Origin: Megamerina dolium | Lineage: Eukaryota > Arthropoda > Insecta > Diptera > Megamerinidae | Direction: 5' to 3' | Assembly (NCBI GenBank): GCA_963854835.1 | Contig: OY978529.1 | Location: 43,272,055 to 43,336,054 of the forward strand | Length of the DNA stretch: 64,000 nt | Shown: piece after piece, positions 1 through 13,900 of the stretch | Layout of the letters: each line of letters starts with the position of its first letter | Position numbering within the stretch: position 1 is the first letter of the stretch | The notes under the pieces: model-generated | Told to the model about the DNA's origin: nothing | What the model saw: the letters and a program-made list of their open reading frames with translations, nothing else | The model's database searches: none | Program-made: the position numbers and the translations under genes

Positions 1-404
1 TCATATAGTATTTAGTAGGTAGGTAGGTATGTAGTTAGTTATGAAAATGAGTGGAAATACTCTTGCTTAATTAGTAGAAGTGGCACTGATGTATTGTAGT
101 GTAACAAAGTTTAGTGTTTATGATTATGAAATGTCATTACATACAAATACATACAATATGTAGATAATAGTAATAGGAACATTTGTGTGACGACTACTAG
201 TTGTAGTATTTGCAAGTATTTATTTCTAGATGAAATTATGAAAGTGGAACATTTTAAAATGAAATCGATGAAATGTATAAATAGTATGTATGATATACAT
301 ATGTAAACATTGTTTTCTATACTTAAACACATTATTGAGCATTCGATTATGTAAGTGATATATCGTAATTACGAGAATGATGGTAACCGAATAAAAAAAA
401 AAAC

Positions 405-1290
405 ACGTCGATGCGCCACTTAAAAGTGCTTATATACACAATATATAAAGTTTTCATAGAAAATTGGAGCAATTGGATGAAAATCACATATAACTTTCAT
501 ACAAAAAAATATTTTCGAACATATTTTTTCAAATTTTGCAGACATAAATATAAAGTTATCACTATGCAAATTGGTATATATGATTATTTTTAGCAATTAT
601 TGATTGTTGTGTAAAATGGGCGTAATCAGGTGAACATCAAGTGTACCTTTCATACAAAAATATGTTTTCGAACATATGTTTCTAGACTTTGTACAGCTAA
701 ATATAAAGCTAATTCACTGAAAATTATGATTATTTTTATCAGCAACAAGATGTGATAGAAAATGGGAGTAATTGGATGAAAAGCACAAATACCTTTCATA
801 CAAAAATACGTTTTCGAACATATGTTTGTGGACTTTTAACACGTAAATCTAAAGCTATCTCAATGCAAATTGGAATATATTATTATTTTTATCAATTATT
901 AGATTTCGTGTAAAATGGGCGTAATTGGTTAAACATCAAGTGCACCTTTCATACAAATATATGTTTTCGAACATATGTTTCTAGACTTTGTACAGCTAAA
1001 TATAAAGCTATTGCACTGATAATCGATAAGTATAATTATATTGATCCACAAGAAGTTGTGGTAGCAAAATAAATGCAATCAGACAAAAAGCACATATACC
1101 TTTCATACAAAAATACGTTTTCGAACATATGTTTGTGGACTTTTAACATGTAAATCTAAAGCTATCACAATGCAAATTAGTATATATACTAATTTTTTAT
1201 AATGAATAATTATCGTGAAAAATAGACGTAATCGGTTGAACACCTGGTGGACTTTCCATACAAAGGTTTGTTTTCGAACATATTTTTTTT
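405..1290. repeat. tandem array of about 150-bp monomers with two-monomer alternation
   Basis: Six monomers begin with CTTTCATACAAA-like sequence at 494, 647, 793, 946, 1100 and 1252 (spacing 146-154 bp). Monomers starting at 647 and 946 carry TCTAGACTTTGTACAGC, while those at 793 and 1100 carry TGTGGACTTTTAACA, so the array alternates A-B-A-B with a roughly 306-bp higher-order period. It lies between receptor exons. Read on the minus strand it resembles the array at 58,710-59,900. Confidence 0.85.
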
Positions 1291-1893
1291 AGACTTTGAT
1301 ATGCTGAATTATGCTATTATGTTGAAAATTCGTGTGAATAATTATATTTATTTAGTTTTATTATCGGTTTTTTCGGCAAAACGAAATTATCACTGTAAAT
1401 TTTCTATTGGTGAGTTTAGACTGCATAAAATATGGTATGTGCAATAATCCCGTCCATCTGGCTATCTACAAAAGTTTTTGCTCAATTATGTATTCAAGTA
1501 ATAAATAAAAAAATGACTAAATTCATATATGCATACAAATCTTGCATACAAATCTTGCATGTATATACATACTACATACTATTTTTCATACAAGTGAAGA
1601 GAAACCAAAAGAGAGAGTTATGTTTGTGTGAATACGTATACAAGTATGATGTATGATTTTTTGTTTGTTTATTTGCAGCCAACATTTCTTCTATATATTG
1701 TACCTAAGTAGTATGCACCTATGTAGGTAATTCTAATATGAAATCTGCATGTGTCTATTCTAACTTTGAGTTTTTGCTTGGTTTTTGGGGGAGTTTTGGT
1801 TTTATTTGTGCTTTTACTAAGCAAACATGTCTTTGGAATTCAGCTGGTTTTAGTTTGTTGTAGTATGTCCACACCACTACCATGTATACTTAC
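1291..1893. other. receptor intron, no recognisable element
   Basis: AT-rich intron 3' of the loop F exon. I see no coding exon, transposon terminus or tandem repeat here. Confidence 0.5.
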
Positions 1894-1969
1894 CCAGTAG
1901 TTCCCACTCGCCGTTGAGCACGTAACTGCTGATATCACCGCCAGTTTCATCTTGTAATTGTAAATCCAG
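1894..1969 (-). CDS. nAChRalpha5: nAChR subunit exon 6 (loop F region)
   Basis: 76 bp between acceptor CTCTTGACAG and donor CTGG|GTAAGT. It encodes [17 protein letters not shown] followed by LNGEWELL plus the first base of a Gly codon. The next exon (loop C) lies beyond the left edge of the window. Confidence 0.94.
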
Positions 1970-4900
1970 CTGTCAAGAGGGACATTTTGATGAGAATTTA
2001 TTACAAAATATTGATTTTTTTTTCACGTATGTTTGCTTAAACTAAAAACTTTGGTTATGAAAAATAAAATATCCACTACACAATTCTATGTAAAAGATGG
2101 TAGTAAAATTGCAATACTCCCTTATGATTATTTTATGTGTTTTCTTTTTTTTTTTTGCTCTTTCTCTATTTTGCTTTTCATTACATTTTCACACATATAT
2201 CAAACCTGAAATCCATCATATGTCCAACTGCCAAATTTCATTTCGCAGCGTTGATCATCGAACGGAAACCATGTGATGTCGATTTTGCATGTCGACTTAA
2301 AAATGCCAGGCGGTACATACAGACACGAACCGTTATTGCGCACCACCACATTCGTTTGATATGTACCATCGAAACCCTCGTCGGCGCTGTTATACATGAG
2401 CACATCCGGTTTCCATATCCGATGTGGCGGTATTCGTAAATCTTTTACACCACCATAATCGGAAGTATTCCAACGTAGATTCATATCATTCCATTCCTTT
2501 TTGTATTCACAACAACAACAAAAAAAGAAACCATAAAAAATGAATATGAATCAAAAAAATTAAAATTTAATATCAGCGCTGCTACATCCAAAACTATTAC
2601 ATTAAATATCAGTTTAGTCGTAAAATAAACACTTTTTTTTTATTGGCATAATTATAAAATTTTGTTCTTACAAGTTCAGACTTGAGACTATAAAATATTG
2701 TTTCTAAAGTTATTGATGGAATATTTATTTAGTATGACTGTAAAGACATGACTAAATTGAAATCAAGTGATGTCAACTGTAATTTGACATCACTAAAAGA
2801 CACTAAAAGAGATGTGACGAATACACTTGAAGTCAAAAGAAATCAATAATATTTAGCTAAAAATATATTGTAGCCAAATATAATTTTATTAAAATCATTG
2901 ACTAAAATTATGTGGAATATAAAGTAAGGGTAAGCCGAAATAAAAGTTGGAAATACTGAATAACTGACAAAAATTTTTAACATACCAGTTTTAACCATAC
3001 ATTCGTGACAAGTAATTGATTCTTCTCATCCTAGAAAGATACAGAAAAAAATGTTGTACAATAAATAAGAGTTGAATAAATTGCAAACGTTTAAATAAAT
3101 AATATAGAGGAAGTTTGAAAGTGTCCTAAGGCGCGGAATCGTGTGAAGTTTTTTAAAATCCAAACTCAATCAATTCTCCATAGACTTGTTTAATAATTTC
3201 GAACTCATTCCACTAATTTTCAATACATGCTTCTGTGATAAATTTTCAAAATGACCGATCACAAAATCTCCCTCAAATAAATGTAAAGTCCCGGAAAGTC
3301 TCAGAATTACCAAAGCATCTGCATTGAAAACATCAGAAAAAACTCCCTTAGTGAGACAAGAACGAATTTATAATTCGTCTTTACAAAAATTCAAACCCTC
3401 TTCTCTAAGTGACAACAATTTCGAACTTGCGTGGAATACATTAAAATCTAGATTTAAATACTTTACTTGATCAATGTTCATTCTGAAAACAGTGAGGCAA
3501 TGCAAAATCTCGAATTATGAATTAATAATTGACTCTCAAAGTGTGACAACAGAAAACTAGGACCCCATTCTTAGTATATATCCAAACCCTCAGTTCCAGA
3601 AAAGATCTACCACTCTGATCACAATTGGATACATTAATATCAAGCAGAACGACTAAATTAAGAAATTAGATATTGTAACGAGTATCGATGGTTGGTTATT
3701 CATCACTAATTGTGAATGGCACGAATAATGGCAACATCGAAATGAATGTCAACAAAAAGAAATAGGTGATATCCAGAACAAGCCAACGAGAAAGAAAGAG
3801 AAGAAACTCGACCACGATAAAGGAAGATTCTGGAGTGTTGCCACATTGTATAAATAGGACCAGTTGTTGGCAAATTCGACTTCGAAAGTGATAGAGGCAA
3901 TATAATGCCATCAAGTGATCGAGACAACATCACACTATTGCATGTTAAATTAAAGAGTCATTGTAGATAGTTGATTAAATAGAGTTGATTAAATAAATTG
4001 TTGTTGGATATAGTTAGTACAAAATAAGTGTTGCAATTATTATTAACAGAATCCAGTGATCGAACAGGGTTGATTCGAGTAGAATTAAACGCTCACAAAA
4101 TAAAAACGTAACAATATGATAAAATTATTCTCCTGCATGGTAATGCTCGCTACGAATATATTTGGTGAAAATTCAATCGCGGTTTTAATTTAAATTTTAA
4201 TTGAGTATACAAATAAATTCGATACACCACAGTATTCCATCTCGTATCGGACATCATCGCCATTATCATCATCATCATCATCATCACCATAATCATCATC
4301 ATTTTTGCTTTTGTCGTCATAGTGATCATTGTCGTCATCATGCTTTTGATTACAACTAGTCAGTCATTAACCCGAACGCACCGATTCACTGAATTTTACA
4401 CCGCTATGTGAGCGCAGTGATTTCATATCATAGAATATGTACTTGCATATATGCATATTGCTGATGCACGGACACGTATAGAAATGTGTATGTATATACA
4501 TTCCACTACCTACAGTATTTATTCATTTATATTCTATACATTCGTCATACCCAGGCGCTTTTAACAAAACTCTTAACATGAAGCAAGTTTCGTTAACAAA
4601 ATTATATGCTCTCTTGCACTTTGCAATTCTTCCATTTTGTTTGTGATTACCTTTCATCGTGTTAGAAAACCACAAAAAAAAAAACACACACACACTTTTT
4701 ACTTGTGCTTATACGATTTATACTCGTATATATGATATTTATATGTAATGTAGGTTTGTAGGTATGTATGCACTCGTGGTACAGGCCAATAAGCGGAATT
4801 GACCTAATTTAAGTAGAGTGCTGCGATGCAGTGTTGTTGAATATGTTGTTGCACAGGCACATGTACTATCATACGTACATATGTATGTGTATATAACGTA

Positions 4901-7900
4901 AAACACATTGAATGACCCAGTTGGGCGCTTAAGTAAAGCAAAGCAGCTCATTTGCAAAATAAGAAAACGTATAGAGAAATACGCAAAGCCAACAATTAAA
5001 TAAGGTAAATAAATAAAAGTACTTTAAATTGGACTATGGTAATAAATTCAAATTAATTTCTTGTTTAAATATTTTTTTGGCTAAAATTTAAGAGTGTTAA
5101 CAAAAATTGCATTTTTTTTTCTCTAACCAAACGAACAACATGCAATCATGCAATTTTATGATTTTAAATAAATAATTATGCAGCTGCTTCAACTCCTTAA
5201 ATGGCCAAGGAAACGAAAAGAGCTACGCTTTCCTAAAATGGCTAAAATTGCTTTAGAAATAAATTTACCGAAGTTGATACAAAAGCAAAGGGCTTTTTGA
5301 TGAGGAAAATCTCAGATTTATGTACGAATAATCATAATCACAAATATATTTTAAAGGGTTTTCAATAGAGATCATTAGAAGTATTAAATTCAATAATACA
5401 ATACCACATTCGGGGCAAGCTTTTCTTTTTTGTTTTCATCTGAAAAAAAGTGTAGTGTAATACAAAAAGTCATCGCATATTGTGAGGGTCTTATGGTTTA
5501 GACAGTTTAAAAGTGGTAATTCTCATACAAGCGATAAAGTGCATGACGGAAGGCCAGCAACGGTTGAAGACGCTGAATTGGAGGCTCTTCGAATGAAGAA
5601 ACGTGTCAAACTCAAAGAAGCTTGCTGAATCTTTGGGAGTCATTTGATCAGACATTTTATTGTGTTTAACGAAATTTGTAAAATCTAGAAAATAAGAAAT
5701 TGGATTCCACATCAACTGAATCCAAGGCACAAAAGACGATTTTGCATCAAAGGGAAGTATTTTTTCCACGAAGTATTGCTGGCGAAAAAAAAAAACACTT
5801 TTTTTCTATTCGACAATATATCTCGACAAATTGACTTCAAAGCATCAAACTTCGTAGTTCGAAGGTAGTTGGTGGAATCAGAAGGATATGGTGTGTATTA
5901 TGTGCTATTTAAATCGGGTGAAACCTTTATTGGGCGGAACTCTACCGTCAACAAAAAGTTAATTCAAACGAGCATTGCACCAAAAAGGCCTGTAATGCGC
6001 AACCAGATATGACTCATTGATTTTCCATCATGACAGTGTTCGGCCACATTTGGCACAACCTGTTAAATTCTACTTGGAACTTAGTGAATGGGAAGTCGAG
6101 GGGAAAGAAGGGGTAAGACTGCCGTATAGCCCCAACATTACCCCTTCTGACAACCACTTCTCTCGATCAATGCAGAATGACTTGTACTGAATACACTTTA
6201 CTCTAGTTGAAGGTATCAAAAATTGGATCGATACGTTTTTGGCCTCAAAACATGAGCGGTTCTATTGGGACGAAATTCATGCGCTTCCTCAAATATGGGG
6301 AAAAAGTTGTAGCTTACGAAAAGAAAATATTGGGTGTATGAATTAGTAACCGGCCGTTTACGTTATATGACGCCACTCGTAAGCGCAATGTTGTACATCA
6401 TTATTCAAAATGTCATTTTAAATTTCTATGCCAGTGGCTGTCAAAATCACTCAACTATTTTCAAACGAAGGTGTGGCTGAAAGTCAACGTTTTCTTCTGG
6501 AATTGCATGGCGACAATACTCTATCCAATATATGGTGTAAGGAGTAGTCAAAGACAAAGAACACTTTGGATAGAAGAAAAAGTTCGAAGACGAGGATTTG
6601 GAGTCATTACACGACCAAGGCCTGGTCGAACATTACGGAATATGCGACCAGACATGATTCGGTAATTTTTCACCATGACAACGCACGGCCACAAATTGCT
6701 ATTCCGGTCAAAAACTGTTTTGCTAATAGTGGATGAGAAGTTTTAGTTTCACCCCACCCGCCTTATAGCCCAGATTACTACTTATTCCGGTCCATGCAGA
6801 ACGACCGTAATCAAAAAATGGCTCGATTCCTCTTTGGCCGCCAAGTCGGCAAAGTTTTTTTTGAGGTGGAATCCATAAATTGGCAGAAAGATGGCAATGA
6901 AATATCATAGTTTCTGATGGTCAATATCTTGAATCACATGTGTTTTACAGAATTCTTAAAAATCAATGATTTTTGAACACTAAAAAAGGCCGGTTACTAA
7001 TTCACACACCCAATACTTTCAATAAATCCTTTAAAATATACTTAAAAACTCAATATTTGAAATTACATTAAAACAAAATAGCTTCGTCAATATTTATCCA
7101 GACATTGTACGAGATTGTAGCGCTGTAGCAAATTTTACAAGAATAGAGCAGAGTGCATTTTGCAATTGTGCATTACATAATTTTGTAATTTTTGATCTAT
7201 GAAATTGAAAATTCACTATTTTTTGTATTTTTTTCAGAACGAATTTTCATAAAAAATAAAAGCCATAAGAATTTTTTATGATTTCGATTTTGCGTTGATT
7301 TTACAATATTTATGACTTTGACTTAGTCACAATAACAAAAATAAAAAATAATTTGTATAAATAGATGCCATAGCTATACTACAATTTATCTGCATATATA
7401 TATATGTATATTCTAATTAAAATATACTCTCATCAAACATATTGCCATCGGTGATAAAAGAGTGCCACAAAAACTGTTAGCTGGTCTCTTAATGTAGATA
7501 TTTGATTTGGTTGACTGATGGTTGATGTTTGGTTGATGGTTATGGATACCACTAACAAAAGGGATTGCATGTAAAAAGCTTGTAGAAATTTGCTCGTACA
7601 TATGTATGCGGTATACACAAATACAACGAATCCTGATGTAAATATGTGGTTAGGTGCTGAAATTTTGTAAATAAATGAAGCTTATTCGTCTTTTAAGTAT
7701 ACTACGTTAGTATCGTAGTAGTAGGTACAATTGAGAATTGCATTAAATTGCATTGGGTAAAGGTTGAAAGAAGCGAAATGTGAAAAGTGGAGCATTGAGT
7801 TCATTGACACGAATAAGTACTAAATATGCATATCATGTGTGTGTATGTGTGTGCAACTACTATGTATGAGTGTATGTAAATATTACAAATGATTGCAAGT

Positions 7901-10900
7901 CGTTGAAAATTGGTTTAGTTAGAAAATTTCCATTTTGATGGTGTCGAATTGAATGCAATAATATTTTTAATTGGAATTTTTGATGAAATTAAATTATGCA
8001 CAAGTACCTCATACCTTGTGTTAGTCATAAAATTGATATTGATGGTGTAAAAAATTATCATAGTAAAACTAAACCACATAAAAAGGGTATAAAAAACAAA
8101 ATAGAACTGTGTTAACATATTTTCATTCATATTGTATTCATTCATAGATATTTTTAAGCAGCATTCAAATGTAGCTATATACGCCTATGGTATGTAAAAT
8201 CAAACATCTGAGAGATATAAATGCATAATTTTCTGCAGATCCATTGACAAGCATAGAAAAGTATATTAAATCCTGCACCCTTAGTTATAGTCAAAGTTAG
8301 AAGCATCTGAAAGTTAGAATCGGCTTTGTAACAGATTGGAAATATGTCAAGGAAGTCAATTTTGCATTTAATCTGCGCTTGAAAGTATGCAATACTGAAA
8401 ACATAAAAGCGGTCACTTTCTTGTTCATATGATCTGGCAATATTGCAATGCAATTGTTATTTCACACTTCAAATAATGGAATAGTGGAAGAAAATATTAA
8501 TAACATGGATGCAGGAAAAGTGTAATGCAAAATAATTTTCTTTTTAAATATGTACCACTATAAAATTAGTATGCATTGATGAATTTTAATATGAGAACTA
8601 AGTGAACAAAACAATTTATTTAAAAAAATTGCAATTTTTCATAAATCCATCAAGTTAACAGATTAATACAAATTGGTATTCAAATATCAGTGATAGTACT
8701 TCTAGCTATTGTGGTAAATATACCGCAGAAAGTAGAATTTTCGCAACATTTTGTTTGGCTTCAGGTTTATCTTTCAGTAAATTTACTAAACAATTTTATA
8801 GCACCAGACCGTTTCGTCGAATTTAATTCCCTAGTTACAAAAGACAACCTCCATGTGTTCCATTTAAGAAACTTTTAATTTCGATTAATTTTTTCATACT
8901 AAGTTGAATGATGATTGGGATCATCACAGGGCACAACAACTGTGAACACAACATAACATTTTCTCTGTCACTGTGCTGCCTTTGCACGAACAAGATTGAG
9001 ACTGTTAGAAGGAGATGTTTTGTAAGTGAACACAGTTCAGTCTCTCCCTTTATACGATCTTCTTAGATTCTTTATGGGTACTAGGACGTTTGAGGTATAG
9101 TAATATTCTCTACTCTATAGCTTCTTTCTATTCTTCTCTTTCTCTCTTCTGTTCTTTTATATGCTTTTTCTTTTATGGATTTGGGTGCAATGCTTATTTA
9201 AGCGGGTGCACTGGTTCTAACTGGCGCCAGCGAAGAACAGAGATGGCTGGCGAAGCATGTCATATTCGGCCTAAATCGATATTCGGTTGTAATGGCCACA
9301 TAAGTAAATAAGTAGTAGTAAGCACTGGTTCTAATTCTGTCCACCAAACTAATCTGACATGACTTGTCTCGCACTAGGTTTGAATTGTAATCATCATAAT
9401 TACAATTTTAGCTCATTATCTCAAATTTTCCGTATACTAACTCTCAACATATACAAGAATATAAAGTTTAAGTTAAGAATGTTTTTCCATACAACATCGT
9501 CCGAAAAAATTCAACTTTTGTGTGCACACATGATCAGGACCTATATATTCTGAAAGTAGAACTAAAGAAGGATACCAGTGTCGGGCCATCTTTCTAGATC
9601 AATTCGTTTGCGCATTTTAGAAATGAAATTGTTTTTAGTTAATATTTTTCATACGACTTTTGAGTATAATAACAACAAAATTTTTTTCCTTGAGTCAAAA
9701 TTGTAAATATTACAATTTAAAATTGTCTTCTAAATCCAAATAAGATCAAATAGAATTAGTGAAATGTTCAAGTTTTAAGTAAGAACTTATTTTTAATCCG
9801 GAATATTGCAAAATACCATAACAATTGGTAATGATTAGATAAAAATATGTACTATCCCTAAAATCAAGTGATCTCAAAATTGCAAAATTGAAGTGCTAAA
9901 ATTCACTTTTTTTTGGGGTTTTTAAAAACAAGACGTATGAGTAATATTAATTAAAAACAATTTCTGTCCTAAACAATGTTAACGAATTGATCTAGAAAGA
10001 CGGCCAAGTATGGCTAAGTTTTTTTTAGCATTACTTTCAGGGTATATACTTCTTGCTCATGTGTGCAAGCATATGACGACCGATGTTATGAGTTTAAAAA
10101 TTATATAGAAATATTTAGTAAAATTAATAATAATATTATTATTGAATAAATAATAATAATCAAATAATTTCAAAAAATTGTGCTAACAACATTTTCAACA
10201 ATCTACAATTTACTTAAACTTTTTCCATAAGCATTCTGCATATAACATACATATTTCACATTCATCACATTTTCATTTAAAGAATGCCAAAACATTTAAC
10301 AAAATTAAAACAATTATTGAGAGTGACTCATCAGTAATACATAAGTATTGCTGATGCGTATTCGTATTCGTATCATCATAGTATAGTCTACCATGCTACA
10401 CATATACTTATTCATGTATTAATGCATTGAACGAGTATTGCGTACAACAAAAAAAATGTATATTATTGTAGAACGAAGCAAATAATTTAAGACCAAAGTG
10501 AGAATGTGCACAAATAATGAAGGAGAGAAAAAAAGGAAAAAAAAAACAAATGCTGTATTACAACAAACAATAAGCATGCAAGAAACTATTGTTTCAGATG
10601 GCAACTCCTTTTCAGCCCATCCATTTATATTCCCTATTAATTGTATTGTGTTTGAACAGTGTGTGTTTGAGTGTGTGTTTGAGTGTGTGTTTGAGTGTGT
10701 GAGTGTGTTGATTTTACGAGTTCTTCATCTGCATATATGTATGAGCTGTAGTAGTGTAGTGTGAAATTTCATTTATCCTTTTTATTTGCATTCCACGTAA
10801 ATGTGAGTGTATATGCGTGCGATGGTATGCGTTGGTGAGCAACATTCATTACAACATTATTTCATAGCCTGCTTATAGGCATTGTTTATTTGCTCCATTT

Positions 10901-13900
10901 TGTGCTTGTTGTGCTCCATCTGCTATTTTTCACTCTTTCTCTCTTTCACTCTTTCACACTCCCTTGGCACTTTTCTAACTGGGATTACTTTTGTGCAAAT
11001 TTATTATGAATTGAGGTTGGCTGAAATAAAAGAACGGGGCGCAAAAAGCAAAAAAAAAAGAAACAAAAAACAACACTGTCTTAAGTAAACATAGCATATT
11101 TATACTATGGACGACGACGAAGCACATGACACACAAAACCATGCTGCCCTCTGCACCTGAACAACATTCTTCCATTCTGGCCTTTTGTTCATCCCAAGTT
11201 CCCATTTGTCTTATATGTACATATACATATGCACATACACATGATACATACATTCTACATATGCATGTGTCTATATACATATTTTGTTTTTGTGCGTACA
11301 GGTTTTATGCAGCAGCTTGCTTTGTGACTTAGGGGATTTCGCCTGCAAGTATGCATAGTGCTGGAGTCGCAATATATATGTACATACAAACACACACACA
11401 GACACATTTTTATTATAATATGAATAGATACTACAAACATATAAAAAATCGTACGTACACGTGGCAACACATGACTTTGCATACAAAAATTTTGAAATGA
11501 TGTTAAGTCGAGCGTGTGTGAAAGAGATCATCAATGGATGAAATGAAATAGAAAACGGGACATGCTACATCCTACATAGGTCTGCTTTTGAATGTACCTA
11601 CCTACCTACATGTATGTATCATGTGAATTATAAAGTGGCTGTAAAAATAATTAAAATTTCTCTTTCATTTGGAAAATGCCATTTTTCTAACTCAGCAGCA
11701 TTCACAACGCAATTAAAATGCATCACTTGCTGCTTTATTTTTTCCTGGTCTACTTTTGGGCGTGTTGATTTTAGCGATTTATTTATTTTCTTCTTTTGTA
11801 AGAGCTGCTTTTATTCCCTTCTTTCTAAAATTTTCATTCTTACATTTCTTGTGTAAACTGTTGATGCTTTTTCCTGAAGGATGATGATGATGATGATGAT
11901 GATGACATATCAACGATGAGCATTATAAAGAGGCGTCCACTTGACACCATATCTGGTGTAATGATACACTCTCTCTCTCTCTCTCACTGTCTAATACAGT
12001 AGTGTGTATATAAAAACACACTGCTATAATTCACCGAAATGAGGTCATATCAAGTTATGTATTGATAATGTGAATGTTTTAAGAAGAAACCAAAAAAATA
12101 ACTAGTGCTCGACTAGTTTCAAAAGCTAAAATAAGATCAACATATTAACAGCTTGTACTTACCACATCAATTATTTGCATTAAAGTTAAACCAAAGCTTA
12201 ATTGTAATGGATCCGATTCGTTTAAAACCGGTCGCTCTAGAGTATTATAGGGATCTAAAAGATCATGTAACAGTCTCTTTTCATGATATCCTGCTAGACA
12301 AACTGTAAAGAAAGAAATAGAAAAATGTGGAAAGAAAAGAAAATAATAAAAATTGATTAGTTAACGTTATGTTATTATGATGAATGCTAAATATTTACAT
12401 AATACATTTGAGTTTGAATTGAAAAAGATTTTTTTGCTTATTACTTTTTCTACAAATCGTTCTTACTTAGTACATTATACAGAGATAATTGTATAGTTTA
12501 TGTATAGTGGCACAAGTGTATGTGTCTGAGATATTGTTGATGACGTCATAATATTGAAAATTCAACAAAATATTCACGTACCAAATAAAGCACGCTTGTA
12601 TATTCAGTTCAAAGAGAATCGCAAAGCTCTGAAAGGAGATGATGCAGTTTTAATATCTTTCAATTAGCACTTTGAAAGTTAGCGAAGACATAAGGAATAT
12701 TTTTAGTAAAGAAATATATAGATATCTCATAAATAAAGGTATTCCGACATCTCAGAGATGTATAACTTTGCCATATAAACGTCTGACAAAGCTCCAATGG
12801 GACTGTAGACAAAATTATTAGTTGAAAAAATCATGCTTCTATCATCTCTTTTCTCTACTTTTTGCCGATTCACAAGAAAGATTAAGATTTTTTGAAGAAG
12901 ACTCGGACGCCTTGGTCTAAAACTTAAACAGGAAGATGAGCCCGGTCTCGGTAAGAATGAAAACCACACTTAGACGCTTGTTTGGATATTATACCGCTAT
13001 GACGAGAGGATGCTTGGTAACAGAAAAATTCTGTATAAGATTTTTGAACCTTATTATGTTCTCGGTGAATAAAGGAACGAGTGTTTTTTTTTTTAGAGTG
13101 AAGCACTTTCACATTTGGAAAAATAAAATACAAAATGTAATATTCTGAAGTAAAAATTGGCTTTATTTGAAGGATAATTTTACGCAATTAGTATTTGAAT
13201 ATGATTTCGGTCACGGTATAATGTGGAAACCCAACTTTCGGTTACTTTTTCAAGCAACTGGGACCTAATCCCGGCAATAGTTCACTCAATAATGTCTTAC
13301 AATTCATCCCAAATTGCTAGTTTATCAACATAAACGAAAGTTTATAAAGTTGCTGGTTTATCATAAAGCTCTTGTGGATGTAATGGTGCCTGCAGAATTT
13401 CTTGTACATTGTGTTCCCTTCAAATGCTACAATTTTGCTTGTTCGCATTGTACCCATTGAGCGCAAAGTGCAAACTTTGTGTATGGATGACAGAACTACG
13501 ATTTTCGTAATAAAATTTCAAAATTTGGAAGCGTTGTTGCGGTGTCAATCTTTCCATGCCAAAATTGCAAACCTTGCTGGGTACAAATGACTTTTGCGCT
13601 ACCAGATTTGATAACTGCTATCAGAACTCCCTATCAGAAACTGAAGAAAATAATACAAGCTGCTGATCTACTACATAATGACACTAACTACAACAAAAGT
13701 GTCATGCTGTTGGCGTATGCCGACGATATTGGTATAATCGGCATGAACACGCGAGCAGTCAGTTGGAAAGAGAGTCGCGTCGAATGGGTCTTACGGTGAA
13801 CGAGAGCAAGACGGAGTATCTAGTGTTAACAAAGAAAGAGTCCCGGCATATTGGACAGCACATCACTGTTGACATCTACGCTTTTGAAGTAGTAAGGGAC

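Noticed and set aside
4150..4341. 63-codon Met/Thr-rich frame
   Set aside because: Arises from the ATC microsatellite.
8175..8453. 92-codon minus frame in the receptor intron
   Set aside because: No recognisable domain, no splice signals in phase with receptor exons, composition like the surrounding intron.
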